Source of the DNA: JBBDSJ01 sp040905025
GTDB lineage: Bacteria > Pseudomonadota > Gammaproteobacteria > Methylohalomonadales > Methylohalomonadaceae
Assembly: GCA_040905025.1 (NCBI GenBank)
Contig: JBBDSJ010000121.1
Location: 17,430-81,429 of the forward strand
Direction of reading: 5' to 3'
Length of the DNA: 64,000 nt
In this document: positions 34,204 to 42,958 of the stretch, piece after piece
Layout of the letters: every line of letters begins with the position of its first letter
Numbering within the stretch: position 1 is the first letter of the stretch
The notes under the pieces: model-generated
Told to the model about the DNA's origin: nothing
Seen by the model: the letters and a program-made list of their open reading frames with translations, nothing else
The model's database searches: none
Made by a program: the position numbers and the translations under genes

Positions 34204-35577
34204 ATGGCCAGCCGTTTGTTGTTCGGCCAGTTTGCCCGGGCGGAACGCTTGAGCCAATGGCTGCAACAGCGCTTTACCAGTGCCGGTTTGTTTGTTGTCT
34301 GCGGTATGCTCGCAACCGGCATCTTCAGTATCGACACACGCCGCACGCTGGCCTTTCAGGTTTTTGCGGTGTTGCTTGTCTTGCTGGTCATTGCCTGGCT
34401 GGGATTACGCTATAGCAAATTGCCGACGCTGACACTGCAGCGATATCTGCCTGACAACGGTAACATCAATCAGCCCTGCCACTATCAACTGGTCATTAAA
34501 AATCCACATGCACAGCCACTCACTGATCTTTGGCTGCATGATACGCTGCTGACCATATTGCCGGACTATGATGAATTTTCCCGGCATCCGGATCCGGACG
34601 CAGCCAGGCGTCATTGGCTGGATCGCCGCATTGGTTTCCCGCACTGGCGGGCGTTGCTGCGACACAAGCGCGGCGCAGAAACAGCACCGGTAGCCGTATC
34701 CGATATTCCCGCATATAGCGAAAGGACACTCAATCTGACCCTGCAACCACTGCGCCGGGGCTACTTGCGATTCGAACAGATCACCTTGCTACGCCCGGAT
34801 CCACTTGGACTTATGCAGCGCATTCGCCATTACCCTTTACCAGACAATCTGCTGATACTGCCGCAACGTTACCCAGTACCAATACCCGCGCTGGCCGGAC
34901 AGCGACGCTACCAGCCGGGTGGCTTGCAGGCGGCTACCAGTCATGGCGATGCGCTTGAATTCAAATCCCTGCGTGACTATCGACCCGGCGATCCGCCACG
35001 CCGTATTCACTGGCGCAGTTTTGCCAAAACCGGGCATCCCATTGTCAAGGAATACCAGGAAGAATATTGCGCCCGTCAGGCACTGGTACTGGATACCTTT
35101 CTTGAAAACCGTGACCCGGCACAATTTGAAGCGGCCATATCAACGGCGGCGTCGTTACTAAGCCAGTTTGATACCTTCGACAGCATTATCGATATGCTGT
35201 TTATTGGTCAGCAGGCGTTCCATTTCAGTGCCGGTCGTGGCGAGATGACGCGCCAGCGACTGCTGGAGATCGTTGCCTGTGCCGAGCCGGCTACAAGTGA
35301 CCGTGCATTTGTGCAATTGCATCGGCACGTTCAGGCCAGTAGTCGTCTGTTGAGTGGCTGTATTTGTTTGTTACTGTCGACCGATGCGAACCGGCTGGCA
35401 CTGATCAATGATCTGCGCAGACAAGGTATCAGTACACATGCGCTGGTGCTGGAAGAAACAGCAACCGGGCCTGTGACTGCCGGAGTAAATTACCTGCGAC
35501 CATCCCGGCTCGCCCAGGATTTGGCAACATTGAATCTGCAGGCCGACCCCGCTCCACGGCATTTACATCGCGCATGA
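34204..35577 (+). CDS. DUF58 membrane protein
   Basis: A 457-residue partner of MoxR ATPases. Two membrane helices lie near residues 30-47 and 54-74. A beta-rich region follows, and then the DUF58/VWA-like part with the signature FKSLRDYRPGDPPRRIHWRSFAKTG (in pieces, about residues 258-282). It starts 22 bp after moxR and overlaps the next start codon by 4 bp (ATGA), so the three genes form an operon. The biochemical role is not known. Confidence 0.9.
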   Translation: MASRLLFGQFARAERLSQWLQQRFTSAGLFVVCGMLATGIFSIDTRRTLAFQVFAVLLVLLVIAWLGLRYSKLPTLTLQRYLPDNGNINQPCHYQLVIKNPHAQPLTDLWLHDTLLTILPDYDEFSRHPDPDAARRHWLDRRIGFPHWRALLRHKRGAETAPVAVSDIPAYSERTLNLTLQPLRRGYLRFEQITLLRPDPLGLMQRIRHYPLPDNLLILPQRYPVPIPALAGQRRYQPGGLQAATSHGDALEFKSLRDYRPGDPPRRIHWRSFAKTGHPIVKEYQEEYCARQALVLDTFLENRDPAQFEAAISTAASLLSQFDTFDSIIDMLFIGQQAFHFSAGRGEMTRQRLLEIVACAEPATSDRAFVQLHRHVQASSRLLSGCICLLLSTDANRLALINDLRRQGISTHALVLEETATGPVTAGVNYLRPSRLAQDLATLNLQADPAPRHLHRA

Positions 35578-37595
35578 GCCAGGCACTAACACTGCCACCA
35601 CCTCCGCGCGGCGTGCTATCGCTGGCATTACTGTTATGGGGCTGGCAGTCCGGTTACTGGCCAATCGCTATATTGCTGGGGATCTTGCTGGAACTCGCAC
35701 ATCACAGCAATCGTCAGGTCCAGCTCGAACAGCGTGATTTCAACCGGCTGGCGGATATCACGACATTTATCTTCATGCTGGTGGTTGCGTATCAGTTCAG
35801 CACCCGTTCCGTACTCGGCATCTATGGCATCCTCACCAGCCTGCCGCTGGTGTTTTTTCCGCTGTTGCTGGCGCAGCAGGCAAGCATTGAACAGCGCGTA
35901 CCATTGGCGGCATTTTTCATGTCGCTGCGCAAGCTGAACAAAAAAACCGATCACCAACGCAGTGACAGCATTGATCTGGGTTATCCCTACCTGATTCTGA
36001 CATTACTGGCAGCCACCCCGGCAAGCAATGATGGTGCGCTGTTTTTCTTCGCCGCTGCCCTGTTGCTGGGGATAGTATTGTGGCCATTACGGCCCCGGCA
36101 TACCCGGCCAGGTATCTGGTTAATGGTATATGCCTGTGTATTGGTGACGGCGTTTGCACTACAGCAGGGATTGTATCGCAGCCAGATGCAGCTTGAGCGA
36201 GTGCTGTTCGGTGTCCTCAGTGATATGGCGCTGGCGGATCGTGACGTCAGCCGTGACATCACTGCCATCGGCTATATCGGCCGGTTGAAGTTGTCCGATG
36301 CCATTCGTATCCGTGCCTGGCTGCCGGAAGCGCGCCCGGGCCAACTGCAAAAGCCGCTGCTACTACGTGAAGCTGTTTACGATCAATACAGTTATGGCGT
36401 CTGGCGTGCCGGACGGCTTGATTACACGGTCATTGATGCTGAAATTGGTGGCCGTCAGTGGCAACTGGAACGCACCGATAAAGCGACCCGGCAGGTCCGT
36501 ATCAGCAGCCGCAAACGTAACGAGTTGAGTGTCATGCCGTTGCCGCATGGCACCAGCCGGATTGTTGATGTGTCCGCATTTGCACTTGAAACCACGCCGA
36601 TTGGCACGGTAATGCTGGAAGCCCGGCCTGGCTGGGTCAGCTACGATATTGAATTCACTGACACGCCAGACTTTGATGGCTCGCCGCGTGAACAGGATCT
36701 CGTCATCGGTAACAATTACCGCGAGATGCTGGCTAGCATCGTCAATGAACTCGAACTTGAAGGCCTTGATGCAACGGCTGCCATTTCCCGGGTTGAAGAT
36801 TTTTTTGCACGCAATTTCAGCTATTCACTTGAACAACAGCAGCGTTTTCGGGGTGACAGCCGGCTCGAGGATTTTCTTTATCATCGCCGGACCGGGCATT
36901 GCGAGTATTTTGCCACGGCGACAGCATTATTATTACGCATGGCCGGTATCCCGGCACGCTATGCCGTCGGCTACTCCATACAGGAATACAGTGCACTCGA
37001 ACGTGCGCATATTGCCCGCGCCCGGCATGCGCATTCATGGGTATTGGCACACACCGGTGATCAATGGCAGATTGTAGATACTACACCACCCGTCTGGGAA
37101 CCCATGGAAGCTGCTGACACTGCCTGGTGGCGTTCTCTACTGGATGGATTGGCGCTTGTACAATATCAATTCATTCGCTTGCGCAACTACATCATCGAAA
37201 CGGAAGCGCTGGATGGCTGGCTGCCATGGACATTACCAGTACTGATACTCTGGCTTTCCTGGCGCGTACTGCGCCGCCGTGCCAGAACCTCGCAACCGTT
37301 AGCACATAATCGCACTGCGGAACCACTGCCGGCACAATCAATGGTGGAAAAACTGCTGCAGCAAATTGCCGGGCCAGAGCACTGGCGCCAGAATGGTGAA
37401 ACATTGCAACACTGGTCGCAACGTTTATCACCAGCTAACGGTAACCAGGAATTGCAGGAGCTGATTAATGATTATTATCGCTACCGCTTTGACCCTGACA
37501 GCGACAAACAATATTTACAGAAAAGGCTGGAAGCAAAAATCAAACGCTGGCGCCAACATTATCAGCGCCGCTGGTTCAAAATAATTCCCGGTTAG
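35574..37595 (+). CDS. tgpA: transglutaminase-like membrane protein (TgpA-type, DUF3488)
   Basis: A 673-residue inner-membrane protein. Several hydrophobic helices fill about residues 15-215, and a periplasmic transglutaminase-like domain follows. Its catalytic triad is visible: Cys near 443 in RRTGHCEYFATA, His in ARHAHSWV near 487, and Asp in QIVDTTP near 502. A last membrane helix lies near 550-568 before a cytoplasmic C-terminal tail (DUF4129-like). The TgpA homologue is essential in Pseudomonas aeruginosa. It is the last gene of the moxR trio. Confidence 0.92.
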   Translation: MSQALTLPPPPRGVLSLALLLWGWQSGYWPIAILLGILLELAHHSNRQVQLEQRDFNRLADITTFIFMLVVAYQFSTRSVLGIYGILTSLPLVFFPLLLAQQASIEQRVPLAAFFMSLRKLNKKTDHQRSDSIDLGYPYLILTLLAATPASNDGALFFFAAALLLGIVLWPLRPRHTRPGIWLMVYACVLVTAFALQQGLYRSQMQLERVLFGVLSDMALADRDVSRDITAIGYIGRLKLSDAIRIRAWLPEARPGQLQKPLLLREAVYDQYSYGVWRAGRLDYTVIDAEIGGRQWQLERTDKATRQVRISSRKRNELSVMPLPHGTSRIVDVSAFALETTPIGTVMLEARPGWVSYDIEFTDTPDFDGSPREQDLVIGNNYREMLASIVNELELEGLDATAAISRVEDFFARNFSYSLEQQQRFRGDSRLEDFLYHRRTGHCEYFATATALLLRMAGIPARYAVGYSIQEYSALERAHIARARHAHSWVLAHTGDQWQIVDTTPPVWEPMEAADTAWWRSLLDGLALVQYQFIRLRNYIIETEALDGWLPWTLPVLILWLSWRVLRRRARTSQPLAHNRTAEPLPAQSMVEKLLQQIAGPEHWRQNGETLQHWSQRLSPANGNQELQELINDYYRYRFDPDSDKQYLQKRLEAKIKRWRQHYQRRWFKIIPG

Positions 37596-37611
37596 CCTCG
37601 TATCGCAGCAA

Positions 37612-38247
37612 TCAAAACAGCACCTGCAGAAAGCCTTTTTCAATACGGTGTTGAAACCGGTTCAACGGCCGATCACCTTTGGCGATACACTCGCCGGTAC
37701 GAATATCAAACTGCCATTCGTGTTTCGGACAAGTCAATGTGCAATCGACGAGAGCCAGCTGCGGAATATTGGTTACCTGATGTGGACAACGGCTGTCATA
37801 AACAACAATACTGTCTGCGTTGGCAGTGTCTTCGCGATAAATAAACAACTCGCGTCCGTCGCAGGCCTGATGAGTAACCCCCGTCGGCAAATCGTCTATT
37901 GCCATCAGTTCATGCCATATCGGCTGTCTGCCAAGCATGTCCGGATTGAATTCAGGGATGTCCATATCGAGTAATAAATCCACTGCCCAGATCAGCCCTG
38001 ACAATCCAAAAATCGGGAATGCTGCCAGCAAGGCATCCAGTATCTCATCAGCGCTACAGCCCTGGCGCAAGGCACGCACGGTATACTGTCGAAAGCCGCG
38101 CTCGGTTCGTGTCGAAACCTTGCTGATCACTGAAATCAGGGCACGGGTTTTTGGATCCAGACGCTGACCGGATTTTTTCAGAAATTCAAAATACGGCCCC
38201 ATGGCTTCCGGCCGGGTCTGCAGCAAGTAATCGATAGCATCACTCAT
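37612..38247 (-). CDS. fusion of a carboxymuconolactone-decarboxylase-like domain with a Rieske 2Fe-2S domain
   Basis: A 211-residue protein with two parts. Residues 1-90 (YFEFLKKSGQRLDPKTRALISVISKVSTRTERGFRQYTVRALRQGCSADEI in pieces) look like the AhpD/CMD helical fold, with one Cys64 but no CxxC. Residues 105-211 form a Rieske domain: CPHQ (Cys154, His156) and CPKHEWQFD (Cys173, His176) bind the cluster. No catalytic oxygenase domain is present. It overlaps the next gene by 8 bp. It could be an electron carrier or peroxide-linked redox protein; substrate unknown. Confidence 0.8.
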   Translation of the reverse strand: MSDAIDYLLQTRPEAMGPYFEFLKKSGQRLDPKTRALISVISKVSTRTERGFRQYTVRALRQGCSADEILDALLAAFPIFGLSGLIWAVDLLLDMDIPEFNPDMLGRQPIWHELMAIDDLPTGVTHQACDGRELFIYREDTANADSIVVYDSRCPHQVTNIPQLALVDCTLTCPKHEWQFDIRTGECIAKGDRPLNRFQHRIEKGFLQVLF

Positions 38248-38719
38248 CAGGCATTACCTCATCCGTGACACGCGGTTCGAGCACAACTGTACGCAGCTTG
38301 TCGGGATCTGCCATCAACTCGGGAATCTGGTAAATCTCTACAGGCTTCAGATAATCGGGATGAATGAACATGATTTTGAGTTCCGGATTACTGGCGCCAT
38401 GCACTGCCAGCACATGCTCAAACATCAAGGTCTTGCGAACATCCTTGTGTGTAAGCAATTGTACGCGTACCACACCCGGCTGCCGGCTGGTCGGCTGGCC
38501 ACAGGCGTTTTTGGTTTCCAGCTGAAAACAACGCACCTTGACGTCATTGACCGGTTGGCCCGTTAGCTTGTCACTGATCTGGACATTGAATTCTATAAAC
38601 TCCGTGACTGTTTTTTCCTCGCTGCCAAGAATACCGTAATAATCTGCTGCCACAAATATCAGCAGCAGGATTATGAGAGTACTGGCGGCCAGCATCAGTC
38701 TGAATACAGTTCGTTTCAT
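38240..38719 (-). CDS. membrane-anchored protein of unknown function
   Basis: A 159-residue protein with one N-terminal membrane helix (FRLMLAASTLIILLLIFVAADYY, about 6-28). The periplasmic part, from IEFNVQISDKLTGQPVNDVKVRCFQ, looks like a single Ig-like beta domain with a Cys pair (CFQLETKNAC). Its stop overlaps the Rieske-fusion start, so the two are co-expressed and may act together. I do not recognise a family. Confidence 0.7.
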   Translation of the reverse strand: MKRTVFRLMLAASTLIILLLIFVAADYYGILGSEEKTVTEFIEFNVQISDKLTGQPVNDVKVRCFQLETKNACGQPTSRQPGVVRVQLLTHKDVRKTLMFEHVLAVHGASNPELKIMFIHPDYLKPVEIYQIPELMADPDKLRTVVLEPRVTDEVMPDE

Positions 38720-38748
38720 GTCTGTCCTGATAATGTTAGTAAAGATCG

Positions 38749-41700
38749 TTATTGGCCAGTCTGCCGTAATTGTTCACGCAATGCCTTGAGTCGTTTTGCC
38801 GACACCGGTTGTGCGGTTTTCAACTCCTGGGCAAATACTGACACGCGAAACTCCTCAATCAACCAGCGATAATCATCAATTGCTGCCGGCCGGTTTTGAT
38901 CCGGGCCATAAGCTTCGGCAAGTTGCTGATAATCATGCCACCAGTATGCGACTTCATTTGCAAGTTGTTTGTCTTTTACCGGGTTTTGTTCCAGTCGTTG
39001 CAGACGCCGCTCGATGGCATCCATATAGCGCGGGAAATGTTGCAGCTTTTTGATATCGGTTGTGGCAACAAAGCCAGGATAAATCAATGCATCCAGTTGT
39101 TCACGAATATCCGTGACTGCTGCAAGTAACTGGGGTGTTATATTGCCGTCCAATTGTACACGCAGCTTCCGGTTACGCCGCAGAATATCGTACAGCAGTT
39201 CTGCCAGATCATTGGCGATGCTGACCAGTTGCGGCCGGGCCGTGTCAAGCCGTTGCTGGAAAGCTGCACGGCTGCGAACAATTTCATTACCGGGCATGCA
39301 GGCCTGCTGCGTAACCCGCTGCAAAAAATCATTGATTAAATCCTGACGTCGGCCAAGTGTGCTGTAGGCCAGACAAATTTCCTGTGTATGTGGCAAATTG
39401 CGTTCCAGATAACGCAGATCCTTGTCCAGTACCAGCATGTACAAGCGTCGCAGTCCTTGCTGTGTTTCGGCAAGTGCGCGCCCGGCGGTATCAAAGCAGG
39501 CTAATGCCACAGAATTTATTTTGTCTACCAGTGACGGATAGGCCGTCCAGTGCAGATCGCCCTGACCGGCCATAATCTGTTCAGGCAATTCAGTAAAATC
39601 CCAATCAGTCAGTCCATCACGATTGAATGCTGCCACGGTTTCATCAGCCGCCTGATCCAGCTGGTTACTGAATTGACTGGTCGCGACACTCTGCCAGCGC
39701 GCTGACAATTCAGCAAAGTCACGTGAACAGTCAAGCTCATTGCCGTTGGCATCGACCAGTCGCAATCGTGGTTGCAAATGTGCCGGCACCTCGGCGTCCT
39801 GCCACGCTGACATGGGGATATTGACGCCGGTCATTTGCAGCAGACAGGCACCCAGCGCCTGCGACAAACTACTTCCGGTCTGCCGCCGCAGCATGGGCAG
39901 ACATTTGCGTGCAGTATCAGGAATCGGTACAAACTGGCGGCGCAGGTTTTTCGGCAAGGCACGCAACAAACTGACCACTTTCTCTTCCAGCAAGCCCGGC
40001 ACCAGTTGTTCGAAAACAGCATTGCTGTTACTGGCAGACAGCTGGTTCAGCAATGATACGGGCACAGAAATTGTGACACCATCTGCCTCATGACCGGGCT
40101 GAAAGGCATAATCCACCGGTAACTGCAGTCCGTTTACGGCCACCTGATCCGGATACTCGGTGATATCATCCAGCGGCTGACGACTTATCTGCCCGGCGCT
40201 GATGAACAATAGCTCCGGTTGTTCACGTTCAGCCTGTTTGCGCCAGGCCGTCAGACCCGGACCATCGTTTATCGAATCAGGCAGGCGTTCATCATAGAAT
40301 TCAAACAGGGCCTGTTCATCAAAGATATCCGGCCGCCGGCTCTTGTGCTCCAGCCGCCGGATATCGGCAACCACCTGCTGATTGTGCTGAAAGAAGGGTG
40401 CCTGCTTGCGCAACTCGCCTTCAACAAGTGCATGCTGAATAAACCGGCGGCGTGCATCGGCCGGATCAATTCGCGCATAATCAATCCGTCGCCTTGGCAC
40501 CAATACCAGCCCGTGCAGACTGATTTTTTCAAACGCATTGATACGCTGCTGATCCGGGTTCCAGACAGGATCAAAATAATCACTTTTAACAAGATGTGCA
40601 GCCGGTTTCAGCAACCATTCCGGTTCGATCGCGGCCGCCGTGCGGGCAAATAATTGTGATGTTTCTACCCGCTCGGCCGCCATAATCCATTTCGGTTGTT
40701 TAACGAACTGCGATGAGCCGGGGAAAATTTTCAGGCTGGTGCCATGCGCACCGGTATATTTGCCGGGCTCTGTTTTTTGCGCGATTCCGCCGAGTAATCC
40801 TGTCGCCAGTGCAGTGTGCAGCGTTTCATAATCTGCCGGCTCATTATTCTTTTTATACCCGAACATGCGCATTTGCTGTGCCAGCTGCCGGTGAATATCC
40901 CGCCACTCGCGCCAGCGCACATAGGACAAAAAGTTTTCCCGGCATAAATGCCGGAACTGGTTGCGCGAGAGTTTTTCACTTTGTATGTCGCAAAATTGCC
41001 AGAGCTGCAGATACTCAAGAAAATCGGAGCGTTCATCCCGGAACCGCGCATGCGCTGCATCGGCCTGTTGTTGGGCATCCAGCGGCCGCTCACGAATATC
41101 CTGAATGCTCAATGCGCTGACAATGATCAGCGCCTCCTGCAGACATTGGTAATCTGCAGCTGCAAGCAACATGCGTCCGAATGCCGGATCAATCGGCATT
41201 TGTGCCAGCTGACGACCGGTTTCTGTCAGCTGCAATAACTGTTTTTTATCTTTGCGAGTAGCCGCCAGATCCGCGAGCAGCCGCTCGGCGTCATTAATCT
41301 GCCGGGGATCGGGTGGTTCCAGAAACGGAAACTCGCGCATGTCGCCAAGCCGCAGTGCCAGCATTTGCAATGCCACTGATGCGAGGTTGGTGCGGCGGAT
41401 CTCGGGTTCCGTAAACAACGGCCGCTGGTCAAAATCGTCGGCGCTATACAGACGTATACAGATCCCGTCACTTTGCCGGCCACAGCGGCCCTTGCGCTGA
41501 TTGGCTGCCGCCTGGGAAATTTTTTCAATCGGCAGACGCTGGATCTTGCTGCGGGGGCTGTAGCGGCTGATACGTGCATAACCCGGATCGATGACATAGC
41601 GAATACCGGGGATCGTCAGCGATGTTTCGGCAATATTGGTCGCCAACACAATGTGACGCTGTTGATGTGCGGCAAAGATGCGACCCTGACCGGCACTGCC

Positions 41701-42654
41701 AAGCCGCGCATATAACGGCAATATTTCAGTATCGGGCAATGTCTGTTTGCGCAGAAATTTGGCCAGTTCGTTTATTTCACGCTCGCCTTCAAGAAATATC
41801 AGAATATCGCCACGGTCGATGTGTGTGAGTTCTCTAATCGCACTCAGGACAGCATGTTCGAAGGCCAGATCATCATCGCCGGCAGCAACCGGTTGATAGC
41901 GCACGTCTACCGGATAACTGCGGCCTGAGACTTCTATGACCGGCGCATCATTAAAATGTTTTGAGAATCGGTCAACATCAATCGTCGCGGACGTAATGAT
42001 GACTTTTAAATCCGGCCGCCGGGGCAACAACTGCTTCAGATAACCCAGCATGAAATCGATATTCAGACTGCGTTCATGCGCCTCATCAATGATCAGCGTG
42101 TCATAGCCGAGCAGGTCACGGTCCGTACGCAGCTCTGCCAGCAAAATGCCGTCCGTCATCAACTTGATAAAAGTCCCCGGTCGGGTCTGATCAGTGTGGC
42201 GGATTTTATAACCGACCGCTGTGCCGGGTTCGGTCTGCAGTTCTGCCGCGATCCGGTTGGCCAACGTCTGTGCCGCCAGCCGGCGCGGCTGGGTGTGGCC
42301 AATCTGGCCAGCAATACCCCGCCCGGCTGCCAGACACAGTTTCGGGATCTGGGTGGTTTTGCCGGAGCCGGTTTCACCGCAAATAATCAGAACCTGATGA
42401 CTACGGATCGCGCTGATTATTTCTTCACTGCGGCCGCTGATCGGCAGATCTGATGGCAACTCAATCGCCGGACAGGCAGCCCGGCGCTGATCACGATATT
42501 CCTGATCTGCAGCGGCGGCAGCCTGAAAGGCCGGCACCAACGCAGGCAGATTCGAATTTTTGCAGCGCCGCATTTGTTTGCGCAGCTGTAGCCGGGTCGG
42601 CGGAAGACACTGTTCAAGCAGTGTTTTCAGGTGTTGGTTCACAGATTCGGACAT
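38749..42654 (-). CDS. hrpA: ATP-dependent RNA helicase HrpA
   Basis: A 1301-residue DEAH-box RNA helicase, which in E. coli rescues stalled ribosomes. Walker A GETGSGKT is at 93-100, DEAHERS near 188, SATID follows, and the late motif QRKGRCGRQ is near 385. The helicase-associated domain, OB fold and long DUF3418 C-terminal region fill the rest; total length matches E. coli HrpA (1300). It is 29 bp downstream of nothing on its own strand and precedes the two-gene membrane/Rieske unit by 29 bp. Confidence 0.97.
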   Translation of the reverse strand: MSESVNQHLKTLLEQCLPPTRLQLRKQMRRCKNSNLPALVPAFQAAAAADQEYRDQRRAACPAIELPSDLPISGRSEEIISAIRSHQVLIICGETGSGKTTQIPKLCLAAGRGIAGQIGHTQPRRLAAQTLANRIAAELQTEPGTAVGYKIRHTDQTRPGTFIKLMTDGILLAELRTDRDLLGYDTLIIDEAHERSLNIDFMLGYLKQLLPRRPDLKVIITSATIDVDRFSKHFNDAPVIEVSGRSYPVDVRYQPVAAGDDDLAFEHAVLSAIRELTHIDRGDILIFLEGEREINELAKFLRKQTLPDTEILPLYARLGSAGQGRIFAAHQQRHIVLATNIAETSLTIPGIRYVIDPGYARISRYSPRSKIQRLPIEKISQAAANQRKGRCGRQSDGICIRLYSADDFDQRPLFTEPEIRRTNLASVALQMLALRLGDMREFPFLEPPDPRQINDAERLLADLAATRKDKKQLLQLTETGRQLAQMPIDPAFGRMLLAAADYQCLQEALIIVSALSIQDIRERPLDAQQQADAAHARFRDERSDFLEYLQLWQFCDIQSEKLSRNQFRHLCRENFLSYVRWREWRDIHRQLAQQMRMFGYKKNNEPADYETLHTALATGLLGGIAQKTEPGKYTGAHGTSLKIFPGSSQFVKQPKWIMAAERVETSQLFARTAAAIEPEWLLKPAAHLVKSDYFDPVWNPDQQRINAFEKISLHGLVLVPRRRIDYARIDPADARRRFIQHALVEGELRKQAPFFQHNQQVVADIRRLEHKSRRPDIFDEQALFEFYDERLPDSINDGPGLTAWRKQAEREQPELLFISAGQISRQPLDDITEYPDQVAVNGLQLPVDYAFQPGHEADGVTISVPVSLLNQLSASNSNAVFEQLVPGLLEEKVVSLLRALPKNLRRQFVPIPDTARKCLPMLRRQTGSSLSQALGACLLQMTGVNIPMSAWQDAEVPAHLQPRLRLVDANGNELDCSRDFAELSARWQSVATSQFSNQLDQAADETVAAFNRDGLTDWDFTELPEQIMAGQGDLHWTAYPSLVDKINSVALACFDTAGRALAETQQGLRRLYMLVLDKDLRYLERNLPHTQEICLAYSTLGRRQDLINDFLQRVTQQACMPGNEIVRSRAAFQQRLDTARPQLVSIANDLAELLYDILRRNRKLRVQLDGNITPQLLAAVTDIREQLDALIYPGFVATTDIKKLQHFPRYMDAIERRLQRLEQNPVKDKQLANEVAYWWHDYQQLAEAYGPDQNRPAAIDDYRWLIEEFRVSVFAQELKTAQPVSAKRLKALREQLRQTGQ

Positions 42655-42958
42655 GGTCTGGAATCAGGCAGTAACAAGGCAGTTCAGGCAACCTGGCCAG
42701 ACAGATTGCCGGAATGTGAACAAATTGACTATATCGGACAAGTTTATCGGCAGTTTACGTTTGTAAACGGGCATTTGACTGGTACGATAGACATACTGGA
42801 CTGAACTAATAATAACAGGTAAGACAGCAAGATACGGGCTATCCTGTAGGTAGCATCTAGCGCCACCGCGGGCTACCCATGTTGCATGCCAAGTATCAAC
42901 CCGCAACGCTGCTTCACTGATATGGTTTTGAGCCGGGATATTTGCCGGGGGAAAATAT
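42655..42958. promoter_or_regulatory. 304-bp intergenic region between hrpA and the PP2C fusion gene
   Basis: It must hold both divergent promoters. The perfect palindrome GTTTAC-GTTT-GTAAAC is at 42753-42768 and could bind a regulator. TTGACT at 42775-42780 could be a -35 box for the rightward gene, but no convincing -10 is seen. A GCGCCACCGCGGGC segment lies near 42860. Nothing else is evident. Confidence 0.35.

Noticed and set aside
33237..37595. Treating the moxR trio as part of a methanol dehydrogenase cluster
   Set aside because: The MoxR-DUF58-transglutaminase trio is widespread in non-methylotrophs, and no mxa or xox gene is adjacent.
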